Shown: one piece after another, positions 27,061-35,234 of the stretch
Layout: every line of letters begins with the position of its first letter
How positions within the stretch are numbered: position 1 is the first letter of the stretch
Assembly (NCBI RefSeq): GCF_018437505.1
Contig: NZ_CP072467.1
Coordinates: forward strand, 868,001 to 932,000
DNA from: Spiractinospora alimapuensis
Lineage (GTDB): Bacteria; Actinomycetota; Actinomycetes; Streptosporangiales; Streptosporangiaceae
Direction of reading: 5' to 3'
Length of the DNA stretch: 64,000 nt
Position numbers and translations under genes: made by a program
Notes under the pieces: model-generated
The model's database searches: none
What the model was told of the DNA's origin: nothing
The model's input: only the letters and a program-made list of their open reading frames with translations

Positions 27061-27376
27061 AGGGACCACAGTGGGCCAACCGACAAACTCGTGGCCCTAC
27101 ACCCTGAGGGCCTCCCACACCCAACCGTGCAGCTCCCAAGCGCCGCGTTCTGGCAGAACGCCGTATCGGTTAACTCAAGCACCACCGGACACACCACGAC
27201 CCACCGAACACTCCCCAGTGGACTCGGACCTCAGCACCGACCATACGACGAGCCCTTCGCGTGGTCGGTGAACACTCGGTGGCCGCTAACCGAGCACCGG
27301 CCGCCGGCATCATGCTTCGCCCGGAACCGGGAATTCGATGGCCGGTGGCGATCAATGCCTGCCACACTCCTCCGAC

Positions 27377-28264
27377 ATGAACACATACGGTGAGCCCCCG
27401 ACCCGAGTGGGGCAGACGACCCTGGACGACGGCAGAGTGCTCGGGTGGGCCGAGTGGGGGCCACGCGACGGGGTTCCCGTCGTCCTGTGTCCCGGTGCTG
27501 GCACGAGCCGGTCGCTCGGGCTCGCCTGTGGGGTTCCTGACGCCGTGGGTGCGCGGCTGATCTCGGTGGACCGCCCCGGGTTGGGTGTCTCCAGCCCCGA
27601 CCCCGGACGGACTCTGCGCGACTTCGCCACGGATCTGGAGAACCTGACGAGTCTCAGGGACATCGGGCACCCCGCCGTGGTCGGAAACTCCCAGGGAGCT
27701 CCGTTCGCGCTCGCCTGCGCGGCGATGGGGACCGCGTCGGCGGTCGCGGTGGTGGCCGGCGCCGACGAGGTGGCAGCGCCGGAGTTCGCCGCCGACCTGC
27801 CGCCCGAGCTGCACGCGCTGGTCGAGGCCATCGACGACGACCCGGCGGGGGTCGAGGCGGACTTCCTGACCTTCACCGCCGACCGGATACGGAACATGGT
27901 GCTGTCCAGGAGCCCCACCCGTGACCTCGCGGTGTACAAGGATCCCGGGTTCGACGCGGCGTACCGGCGCGCGCTCGCGGAGGGGTTCGCCCAGGGAGCG
28001 GTGGGCTACGCACGAGACACGGTTCTCGCGATGGACCAGTGGGATCTCCCGCTGTCCGCCATCACCGTTCCCGTCGACATCTGGTACGGAACCGAGGACA
28101 CGACGCACTCCCCCGACCGGGGCCGGTTCCTGGCGACACGGATCGCGGGAGCCGAACGCCATCTGGTTCCCGACGCCGGGGGTTCCCTGCTGTGGACCCA
28201 CGGGGAGCGCGTCCTCGGCACACTGCTGGCGCGGACCCCCACGGGTCGTGGGGATCCGAGGTGA
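27377..28264 (+). CDS. alpha/beta hydrolase
   Basis: 295 residues from ATG 27377. The fold is recognised from VVLCPGAGTSRSLGL (oxyanion loop), the nucleophile elbow VGNSQGA near residue 106 and the acid loop GTEDTTHSPDRG near residue 238. The expected catalytic His region reads GGSLLWTHGERVL, where the usual GGH is GGS, so the His is either shifted to the THG position or the enzyme is altered. Typical of soluble esterases or peptidases of unknown substrate. It lies behind IS debris and before convergent GNAT gene. Confidence 0.8.
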   Translation: MNTYGEPPTRVGQTTLDDGRVLGWAEWGPRDGVPVVLCPGAGTSRSLGLACGVPDAVGARLISVDRPGLGVSSPDPGRTLRDFATDLENLTSLRDIGHPAVVGNSQGAPFALACAAMGTASAVAVVAGADEVAAPEFAADLPPELHALVEAIDDDPAGVEADFLTFTADRIRNMVLSRSPTRDLAVYKDPGFDAAYRRALAEGFAQGAVGYARDTVLAMDQWDLPLSAITVPVDIWYGTEDTTHSPDRGRFLATRIAGAERHLVPDAGGSLLWTHGERVLGTLLARTPTGRGDPR

Positions 28265-28302
28265 GCCCCCGACTCGGCCGCCGGAACGGCCGCGCCGCGT
28301 CG

Positions 28303-28833
28303 CTATGCCTCCGCGCCGGTCCGGGCGTCGGCGTGTGGGGACGACGCCAAGGACAGGGAGTAGGCGAGCAGGGTGAAGTCGACGCCGTCCGGGGTCCAGT
28401 CGAGGGAGGGGCGGCGGTGGAAGCCCAAGGCGTCGTAGAGGCGCTGGGCTCGGCGCATCGTGGGTTGGGTGCACAACAGGAGCGTGTGGGCCCCCGACCG
28501 CCGCGCCCGGGTCACGGTGGCGCCCACCAGGGCCCGGGCGACACCACGCCCCTGGGCGTCGGGGGCCACCGCCAGGGCGCGGATCTCCGCCTCCTCGTCG
28601 CTGGTCACGAGTTCGCTCTGGTCGCCCCGCCACATCAGGGTGACCGTTCCCACCAGGCGGTCCTCCTCGACGGCGACCAGCACCTCATCCCTGGTGTCGG
28701 CCCCCATTCCGAGCCGCCGTAGTTCCGCGGCGTAGGAGTCGTCCTCCCGGAGGAACCCTCGCTGGACGTAGGCGGTGACGCGCAGGTCACCGATGGTGGG
28801 GAACTCCTCGGGGGACGCGGGGCGTACTAGCAT
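28303..28833 (-). CDS. GNAT-family N-acetyltransferase
   Basis: 176 residues from ATG 28833 behind GGTGGAG. Acetyl-CoA-binding motif A is seen as EIRALAVAPDAQGRGVARALV at about residue 88, followed by LLLCTQPTMRRAQRLYDALGFHR. The acceptor (amine, amino acid or antibiotic) cannot be predicted. The gene is divergent from mobA with a 40-bp gap, so the promoters overlap. Confidence 0.88.
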   Translation of the reverse strand: MLVRPASPEEFPTIGDLRVTAYVQRGFLREDDSYAAELRRLGMGADTRDEVLVAVEEDRLVGTVTLMWRGDQSELVTSDEEAEIRALAVAPDAQGRGVARALVGATVTRARRSGAHTLLLCTQPTMRRAQRLYDALGFHRRPSLDWTPDGVDFTLLAYSLSLASSPHADARTGAEA

Positions 28834-28873
28834 GAACTCCACCAGACCGATCGGGACACGTGAGGCACGGACA

Positions 28874-29431
28874 ATGATCGTACACCCGTACGATGCGGTG
28901 ATCCTCGCCGGAGGTCGCGCCCGCCGTATGGACCACGCCGACAAGCCGGGGGCCCGCGTGGGCGACCGGAGCCTGTTGGAGCGAGTCGCCGACGCGGTTT
29001 CCGACGCCGAGCACCTGGTCGTGGTGGGCCCACCCCGCCCGTCGCCGGCGGCGCGCTACGTCCGCGAGGACCCGCCGGGGTCCGGCCCGGTCTCCGCCCT
29101 GCGCGTGGGACTCGCCGAGGTACGGGCGCCGGCGGTCGCGTTGCTCGCGGCCGACATGCCCTTCCTCGCCCAGACGCACCTACGCCCGTTGTGGGACGCG
29201 CTGGCCTCGCGGGACGGCGCCGTGCTCGGTGACGCGTCGGCACACCCCCAGTGGCTGGCGGGCGTGTGGCGTACGGACAGTCTCCGCTCGGCGCTCCGGC
29301 ACTACACGGGCGGTTCCTTGCGTGGAGTGCTGTCCGGCCTGGACTTCGCGCTCGTCACCGACGGTGGACACGCGGCCTTCGACTGCGACACCCCCGAGGA
29401 CCTCGCCGAGGCCCGGCGCCGGCTGCGGTAG
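28874..29431 (+). CDS. mobA: molybdenum cofactor guanylyltransferase (MobA-like)
   Basis: 185 residues from ATG 28874. MobA attaches GMP from GTP to molybdopterin. The nucleotidyltransferase signature LAGGRARRMDHADKP is at about residue 10, LLAADMPFL near 90 provides the metal-binding Asp, and DCDTPEDLAEAR closes the protein. In actinobacteria similar proteins may also serve related nucleotidylations (for example FbiD-like or CTP types), but the LAGG-RM-K pattern favours MobA. moaA lies 5 kb away, which supports a Moco role. Confidence 0.8.
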   Translation: MIVHPYDAVILAGGRARRMDHADKPGARVGDRSLLERVADAVSDAEHLVVVGPPRPSPAARYVREDPPGSGPVSALRVGLAEVRAPAVALLAADMPFLAQTHLRPLWDALASRDGAVLGDASAHPQWLAGVWRTDSLRSALRHYTGGSLRGVLSGLDFALVTDGGHAAFDCDTPEDLAEARRRLR

Positions 29432-29441
29432 GCCGCGCCGG

Positions 29442-29951
29442 TCAGCCGCGCGAGGCGGCGATCGACGCCGTGGCGCCCGCGCAGAGCGCCAGGAGGTCGT
29501 CCGGACTCAGCTCCAACTGCGCTCCGCGCCGTCCGGCGGAGACGTAGACGGTGTCGTGGTCGGTGACGGTGCGATCCACGAGGGTCGGCAGGCGTTTGCG
29601 CTGACCGAGCGGAGATATTCCCCCAGTGACGTACCCCGTGGCGCGCTCAGCCGCGAGCGGGTCAGCCATGACCGCGCGTTTGCCACCCACGGCGCGGGCG
29701 AGGGCCTTGAGGTCCAGCGAACCGGAGACCGGGACGACCGCGACGGTCAGGACGCCGTCGACCTCGGCCACGAGCGTCTTGAAGACGCGCTCCGGCGCGA
29801 CACCCAACTCGGCGGCCGCCCGTTCCCCATAGCTCGCGGCCCCCTCGGTCTCGGCCTCGTACCCGTGCAGCACGAAGTCGATCCCGGCCCGCGTCACCAC
29901 CGTCACCGCAGGAGTCGACCCGGCCCCCCGCCCCTTCGCCGTCCTGGCCAT
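29442..29951 (-). CDS. ybaK: YbaK/EbsC-type aminoacyl-tRNA deacylase
   Basis: 169 residues from ATG 29951, behind GAGGAGGGCGGG. YbaK removes cysteine from mischarged tRNA-Pro. The family core is seen in ELGVAPERVFKTLVAEVDG, the AVVPVSGSLDLKALARAVGGKRAVMAD helix and TGYVTGGISPLGQRKRLPTLVD. The conserved Lys after FKT and GGISP loop are in place. It is convergent with mobA. Confidence 0.9.
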   Translation of the reverse strand: MARTAKGRGAGSTPAVTVVTRAGIDFVLHGYEAETEGAASYGERAAAELGVAPERVFKTLVAEVDGVLTVAVVPVSGSLDLKALARAVGGKRAVMADPLAAERATGYVTGGISPLGQRKRLPTLVDRTVTDHDTVYVSAGRRGAQLELSPDDLLALCAGATASIAASRG

Positions 29952-30090
29952 CCCGCCCTCCTCGACGTTCTCACCCTGCCGCCCATTCTGCCTCTGGGGG
30001 ACACACCCCACTGCCAAGACCCCACACCGGCCCGAAGGCGCGGCTCCACGTGCCGGGAAGCCACCGTGCCCGCCCGGTCACCATCACTGA

Positions 30091-30116
30091 CCATCGGGGG
30101 TTTCCACCCCCGATGG
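30091..30116. terminator. perfect hairpin in the gap before the DUF1023 gene
   Basis: CCATCGGGGGT (30091-30101) and ACCCCCGATGG (30106-30116) form an 11-bp stem with a TTCC loop. It lies in a 400-base gap (29952-30350) that holds no supported gene. It looks like an intrinsic terminator but is not next to a gene end, so a small unseen transcript or a regulatory hairpin is possible. Confidence 0.4.
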
Positions 30117-30350
30117 GCGACTCCCACCCGGTCGAACGGCAGACGCGGAATACGCCTCGCGACTGAGGCGCCGCGGCTGCGTCGGTCCCTACTGTGAGCG
30201 GGAATCGGGCGGGTGGTGGTGCTAGCCCTACCCCTTCGGTAGCCGTGGCGCGAGCAGGAGGTCGGGGGGATACGTCATCGTGGCGCACACGCCCCGACAC
30301 GTACCGTCAGACACGTTCCTAGAAAACCGGCACAGAAGCGAGGAGAGACG

Positions 30351-31181
30351 ATGGTCGCCGTGCCGCACACTCCAGTTCACTTGGGCCAGCCCCTTGAGTA
30401 CGTCCCGCGCGACGTCGGCGGTGATCAGATCCTCGCTCGCGACGCCGGAGGGACCGGGCGCATCGTGGAGGCCATCGGCGACCTGGCCACCGCCGACCAC
30501 ATCGCGGTCATCGTTCCCGGAAACGGGCACCACCAGGGCAACTACTACACCAACGAGGAGGCCGTGGCGCCCCGGGCGCGCGGGTGGACACTCCTGCGGG
30601 AGATGCGGGCGACCGCGCCGGAGGTTCGCTCGGCGGTGGTGGTGTGGGTCGGGTACCACGCGCCCAGCGGCTTCGTCTCGGCCGCGTCCAACCGTCCCGC
30701 GCACCACGGCGCCCACGACCTCGCCCGGTTGACCCACGGCCTGCCCCGCGCCAGCCACATCACACTGGTGGGACACAGCTACGGCACCACGGTGTGCGGT
30801 CTGGCCCTCTCCTCCGCGCGGGTCCAGGACTGCGTCGCGTTGGGAAGCCCCGGCATGGGGGTGCGCTCGCACACCGAGCTCGACTACGCGGGACGGCTGT
30901 GGGCGGCACGGGCCGAGGGCGACTGGATCCGCTTCTTCCCCCAGGCGCGCGTGGGCAGCCTCGGGTTGGGCCGCGACCCGCTCCACCCGCGACTGGGCGC
31001 GACCCGGATCGCGACCGGCGCCATCACCGGTCACTGCGCCTACTACACGGCGGGCAGTGAGTCCCTGCGCAACGTGGCCCGGATCGCCACCGGTCGCTAC
31101 CAGGACGTCACCCTGGCCACGGAGACACACACCGTCGCCACCGTCGAGACCGTCGACTCACGCGTCATGGAGGTCGTGTGA
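30351..31181 (+). CDS. DUF1023 alpha/beta hydrolase
   Basis: 276 residues from ATG 30351. The nucleophile elbow LVGHSYGTTVCGLAL is at about residue 140, and the N-terminal AVIVPGNGHHQGNYY region matches the actinobacterial DUF1023 group. A conserved His late in the protein (GHCAYYTAGSESLRNVARI) completes the triad. The substrate is unknown. The stop overlaps the start of the ABC ATPase as TGATG, so hydrolase and exporter are one operon and may act on the same compound. Confidence 0.85.
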   Translation: MVAVPHTPVHLGQPLEYVPRDVGGDQILARDAGGTGRIVEAIGDLATADHIAVIVPGNGHHQGNYYTNEEAVAPRARGWTLLREMRATAPEVRSAVVVWVGYHAPSGFVSAASNRPAHHGAHDLARLTHGLPRASHITLVGHSYGTTVCGLALSSARVQDCVALGSPGMGVRSHTELDYAGRLWAARAEGDWIRFFPQARVGSLGLGRDPLHPRLGATRIATGAITGHCAYYTAGSESLRNVARIATGRYQDVTLATETHTVATVETVDSRVMEVV

Positions 31182-32161
31182 TGGACGCCAACGATCCGGT
31201 CATTCACGCGGTCGACGTCGTCAAGACCTACGGCGCACGCGACGGGCGACGTGCCCTCGACCAGTTCTCCCTCTCGGTCACGCCGGGGACCGTGCACGCA
31301 CTGCTCGGCCCGAACGGCGCCGGGAAGACCACCGCGGTACGGGTCCTCACGACGCTGCTGCGCTTCGACACCGGTCGGGTGACGGTCGCGGGCTGCGACG
31401 CCGCCTCCGCTCCCGAGCGGGTGCGTTCGCGAATCGGTCTGGCGGGACAGCACGCCGCCGTCGACGACGTCATCACCGGTCGGCAGAACCTGGAGATGTT
31501 CGCGCGGCTCTACCACATGCGCCGTCGGCAGGCCCGTGCCCGCACCGACGAGCTCCTGGAGCGTTTCGGTCTGGAGGACGCGGCCGACCGGCCCGTACGC
31601 CACTACTCCGGAGGGATGCGGCGGCGGCTCGACCTGGCGGTCAGCCTGATCCGTAGCCCCCGGGTGTTGTTCCTGGACGAGCCCACGACCGGGCTGGACC
31701 CACGCAGCCGCGCCGACGTGTGGCAGGCCGTGCGGGAACTGCTGGACAACGGCACCACGGTCCTGCTCACCACCCAGTACCTGGAGGAGGCCGACCAGCT
31801 CGCGGCGATGATCTCGGTGGTGCAGGCCGGTCGGGTCATCGCCGAGGGGAGCCCGACCGAGCTGAAGCGCCGCGTGGGCGCGGGCCGTGTGCACGTCGAG
31901 GCCGCGGACCGGGCCGACCTGCCGGCGATCGCCGGCGCGGTTCGCCACGCGACGGGTGAGGACCCCGACGTCAACCTCGAACAGATGCGGGTCGCGGTCC
32001 GCGCGCGGGAGGGGACGCGGACGCTGCGGGCCGCCGTGCGGGCGCTGGACGACGCCAACGTCGACGTCGCCGACATCGCGTTGCACCGACCCAGCCTGGA
32101 CGACGTCTTCCTGAGTCTGACCGGCCAGGAGGAACGGCGCACGCTCGGAGGTGTGGCATGA
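31181..32161 (+). CDS. ABC transporter ATPase, DrrA/daunorubicin-resistance type
   Basis: 326 residues. Walker A GPNGAGKTT is at about residue 43, the signature YSGGMRRRLDLAVSL near 140, and Walker B LFLDEPTTGLDPRSR near 160, followed by a C-terminal DUF4162-like extension typical of DrrA-type drug exporters. It drives the permease encoded by the next gene, with which it overlaps by ATGA. The transported compound is not known. Confidence 0.92.
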   Translation: MDANDPVIHAVDVVKTYGARDGRRALDQFSLSVTPGTVHALLGPNGAGKTTAVRVLTTLLRFDTGRVTVAGCDAASAPERVRSRIGLAGQHAAVDDVITGRQNLEMFARLYHMRRRQARARTDELLERFGLEDAADRPVRHYSGGMRRRLDLAVSLIRSPRVLFLDEPTTGLDPRSRADVWQAVRELLDNGTTVLLTTQYLEEADQLAAMISVVQAGRVIAEGSPTELKRRVGAGRVHVEAADRADLPAIAGAVRHATGEDPDVNLEQMRVAVRAREGTRTLRAAVRALDDANVDVADIALHRPSLDDVFLSLTGQEERRTLGGVA

Positions 32162-33009
32162 CGGTCCTGACGCACCCGCGCGAGGACACGGGCGAGGCGG
32201 AGCCGTGGTTCACCCGTCTGGCCTGGGGGGCGACCGACACCTGGGTGGTCACCCGACGTCATCTGCTGCACCTCGCGCGCAAGCCCGACGAGGTGGCGGG
32301 GACGTTGATGATCCCCGTGCTCGCGGTCCTGTTGTTCGGCTTCGTCTTCGGTGAGGCGATGGGCGCCGCGTTGACCCTCCCCGACGGGGACTACCGCGAG
32401 TTCCTGATGCCGGGACTGTTCGCGTTGACCATGGCGTTCGGGATCGGCAACACGACGATCGCGGTGGTGTCCGACACCCAGCGCGGCGTGGTGGACCGGT
32501 TCCGGTCCCTGCCGATGTCCTCCTCGGCGGTGCTCGCCGGCCGCGGGCTGGCCGACGTCATGATGGCCGTGGTCGACCTCGCGATCCTCGTCGGTATGGG
32601 CATACTCGTGGGGTGGCAGGTGCGCGGTGACCCGCTGTCGGCGCTCGCCGCGTTGGGCCTGCTGTTGCTGCTCCGGTTGGCGTTCAGTTGGATCGGCATC
32701 TACCTGGGGTTGTTGCTGGCCAGTCCCGAGGCCGCCATGAAGTACTTCTCGCTCGTCTTCCCGCTGGCGATGGTCGCCGACACCTTCGTCCCCACCGACA
32801 TGATGCCGAGCTGGCTGGCCCCGCTGGCGGAGTGGAACCCGCTGAGCGCGACGGTGATCGCGACCCGGGAGCTGTTCGGGAACCCCTCGATCACCGGGGA
32901 CTCCTTCGTCGCGCAGAACGCGCTGCTGCTGGCCGTGGTGTGGCCCCTGGTGCTGATGGCGGTGTTCGTGCCCCTCGCGGCGCGCCGCTTCCGCCGGCTG
33001 AGTGGGTGA
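32158..33009 (+). CDS. ABC-2 type permease, DrrB-like
   Basis: 283 residues with about six transmembrane segments (first around PVLAVLLFGFVFGEAMG; others LVGMGILVG, LGLLLLLRLAFSWIGIYLGLLL, FPLAMVADTFVP and LAVVWPLVLMAVFVPLAARRF). Family pieces FLMPGLFALTMAFG and DRFRSLPMSSSAVLAGRGLAD are typical of DrrB. Start ATG at 32158 overlaps the ATPase stop. It forms the membrane part of the exporter. Confidence 0.9.
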   Translation: MTVLTHPREDTGEAEPWFTRLAWGATDTWVVTRRHLLHLARKPDEVAGTLMIPVLAVLLFGFVFGEAMGAALTLPDGDYREFLMPGLFALTMAFGIGNTTIAVVSDTQRGVVDRFRSLPMSSSAVLAGRGLADVMMAVVDLAILVGMGILVGWQVRGDPLSALAALGLLLLLRLAFSWIGIYLGLLLASPEAAMKYFSLVFPLAMVADTFVPTDMMPSWLAPLAEWNPLSATVIATRELFGNPSITGDSFVAQNALLLAVVWPLVLMAVFVPLAARRFRRLSG

Positions 33010-33028
33010 GCCGAGGCGGGATGGAACG

Positions 33029-33067
33029 ACGGTCGTGACTCTCCGCGGGGGCGGGCGTCACGACCGT
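33029..33067 (+). terminator. terminator after the ABC exporter operon
   Basis: ACGGTCGTGAC (33029-33039) and GTCACGACCGT (33057-33067) form a perfect 11-bp stem with a 17-base GC-rich loop. It stands between the exporter and the convergent Uma2 gene and may serve both. Confidence 0.6.
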
Positions 33068-33106
33068 CACTGGTGGCCGCGGCGGCGGGCGTGGCCACTC
33101 CCGGGC

Positions 33107-33667
33107 TCAGGCTTGCGGGTCGGTGGGGTGCGTGCCGGTGTCGACGGTGAGTTCCCCCAGGGTGCTGGACAGACGCGCCACCGCGCCGTAGGTTCGCCGC
33201 TGTCGATCCTGGTACTCCCCCGCCTGCGGTGTCCACAGCCAGGTGCAGGCGGCGCGATAGGGGTCGAAGAGCACGTACAGCGGGATCCCGGCCGTGGCGT
33301 GGAAGCCCGCCTTGTCCTCGTAGTCGTGGCGAACGCTGCTGGGCGAGACGACCTCGATCGCGATCTCGATCAGATCCGGTGGGTACTCCGCGAGGTTCTT
33401 GGCCTCCTCCGCCGCGGGAATCAACGCCAGGTCGGGGCAGAGTTCGCTGTCGAGCTCGACGGAGGGAACCCGGACGTCGCTCACGAACTCCCATCCCGCG
33501 TCCAACTGGCCCGCCAACGCGTTCCACACCAGCCGCAGTGTCTTGTTGTGCACCGGCCGGACCGGCTTCATCATGATGCCGCCCCGCAGGATCTCGACCT
33601 TGTAGCCGCCGATCTCCTCGCCGAGGTTCCGCACCGTCGACCGCGCACCGTCGAGTGCCGAGGACAT
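33107..33667 (-). CDS. Uma2-family (PD-(D/E)xK fold) protein
   Basis: 186 residues from ATG 33667. The restriction-endonuclease-like core is seen in LCPDLALIPA, IEIAIEVVSPSS and DYEDKAGFHATAGIPLYVLFDP. Such proteins are abundant in actinobacteria and cyanobacteria, mostly of unknown task; a nuclease function is inferred only from the fold. It is alone in its orientation between the exporter and moaA. Confidence 0.8.
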   Translation of the reverse strand: MSSALDGARSTVRNLGEEIGGYKVEILRGGIMMKPVRPVHNKTLRLVWNALAGQLDAGWEFVSDVRVPSVELDSELCPDLALIPAAEEAKNLAEYPPDLIEIAIEVVSPSSVRHDYEDKAGFHATAGIPLYVLFDPYRAACTWLWTPQAGEYQDRQRRTYGAVARLSSTLGELTVDTGTHPTDPQA

Positions 33668-33795
33668 GGCACCACCTCCGGTTCTCACGCCGGGTCCGGA
33701 CGGGCGTCGCGGCCGGTCGATCCGCCGATCCCGCACGGGACCGGCGGTGCGTGGACGGCGGGGCTCCTCAGGGAGAAGGGACGCGTCGGCTCCCG

Positions 33796-34785
33796 TCACC
33801 CACCGATCGCGGACATCGGGCGGGCCGGCTGCAGGAAGCTGGGGTCGTTGATGCCGTGTCCGGGGAGTTTGGTGGCCACGGCGGCGCGCCACCGTTCGGC
33901 GAGTTCCTCGTCGGAGGCTCCGTCGCGCATCGGACCGCGCAGGTCGGACTCGTCGCGGGCGAACAGGCAGTTGCGGACCTGACCGTCGGCGGTGAGCCGA
34001 ACCCGGTCGCACGCACCGCAGAAGGGGCGGGTCACCGACCCGATCACCCCCACGCGGTGCGGCCCGCCGTCCACGAGGAACGTCTCCGCGGGGGCGCTGC
34101 CGCGCTCCTCGTCGTCCGCCGGCCGCAGGTCGAACGCCGCCCCGAGCCGGTCCAGGATCTCGTCGGCGGTCACCATGGTGTCGCGCCGCCAGCCGTGCTG
34201 GGCGTCCAACGGCATCTGTTCGATGAACCGGAGTTCGTAGCCCCGGTCCAGGCAGTAGCGCAGCAGGTCCACGGCTTCGTCGTCGTTGACGTCGCGCATC
34301 AGTACCGCGTTGACCTTGACGGGCGTGAGTCCCGCGTCGGCGGCGCCGGCCAGACCGTCCAGGACGTCGCTGAGACGGTCCCTGCGGGCCAGGTCCTTGA
34401 AGACGTCCGGCTTGAGAGTGTCCAGGGAGACGTTCACCCGGTCCAGGCCCGCCTCCGCCAGCGCCGGGGCGAAGCGGGCGAGGCCGATCCCGTTGGTGGT
34501 GAGCGCGGTCTTGGGCCGGGGCTCCAGCGCGCTGGCCGCGGCGATGATCCCGGGCAGGCCCTTGCGCAGCAACGGTTCGCCGCCGGTGAAGCGCACCTCG
34601 GTGATCCCGAGCATCGTGACCCCGACGCGCAGCAACCGGCCCAGTTCGTCGTCGGTCAACAGCTCCGGCTTGGGCAGCCACTCCAGGCCCTCGGCGGGCA
34701 TGCAGTAGGTACACCGGAGGTTGCACCGATCGGTGAGTGAGACCCGCAGGTCGGTGGCGACTCTTCCATAGGAGTCGGCGAGCAC
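33796..34785 (-). CDS. moaA: GTP 3',8-cyclase MoaA
   Basis: 329 residues. MoaA is the radical-SAM enzyme that starts molybdopterin synthesis from GTP. The first cluster motif CNLRCTYC follows TDR at residues 21-28; the second cluster uses FCGACDRVRL and a Cys in RNCLF; the C-terminal GG tail essential for MoaC-coupled catalysis is present (SAIGG). GTG 34785 was chosen: GGGAGG precedes it by eight bases, while GTG 34803 has no site. Divergent from the GH15 gene across 450 bases. Confidence 0.93.
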   Translation of the reverse strand: MLADSYGRVATDLRVSLTDRCNLRCTYCMPAEGLEWLPKPELLTDDELGRLLRVGVTMLGITEVRFTGGEPLLRKGLPGIIAAASALEPRPKTALTTNGIGLARFAPALAEAGLDRVNVSLDTLKPDVFKDLARRDRLSDVLDGLAGAADAGLTPVKVNAVLMRDVNDDEAVDLLRYCLDRGYELRFIEQMPLDAQHGWRRDTMVTADEILDRLGAAFDLRPADDEERGSAPAETFLVDGGPHRVGVIGSVTRPFCGACDRVRLTADGQVRNCLFARDESDLRGPMRDGASDEELAERWRAAVATKLPGHGINDPSFLQPARPMSAIGG

Positions 34786-35234
34786 TGACCCCACCTCCCT
34801 CACGACATGGTCCAGCTGACCGGAATTCTCCAGTCCCCCAACCCTAAAAGATCGTGGGAGCCCTGCGCCACCAGGCGGTACCGTCCGGCCTGGGCGGACG
34901 CTCTCGGCGTCGTCCGCGTGAGTCTGCGCACCCGCATTAGTGGAGTTGCTCCCAGCGCGTCACGCCTTATGATCGTCGGAGCCGTTCCGGTGGTCCTCTC
35001 CAACCCCGAAAGACGTCTCTATTGTGATGTCCAGAGACCGCCATGCCTCCGCACAATCCCGGTAGCGTTAGGGAAACCGGCACGACACGCGTCGGTAACT
35101 CTGGGTAAACAGACGACTTCTGCGCAGTCCAGGACTAACGTAACCGGAAATCGCGGACATGCATCGGGGGGTGCGGAGTCCGGATCCGGCGCTCAGACTC
35201 CGGATGGGGAATTTCCGTACGAAGGTGTAAGGGG
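34786..35234. other. divergent promoter region between moaA and the GH15 gene
   Basis: About 450 bases, AT-richer than the genes. A reverse-strand frame (34800-35003) is too weak to be a gene. I looked for a Moco-type RNA element by eye and cannot defend one. The GH15 start is preceded by AAGGGG. Confidence 0.4.

Noticed and set aside
34786-35234. Moco-type riboswitch before moaA
   Set aside because: I could not draw the conserved helices by eye; moaA has a normal ribosome site and short leader.
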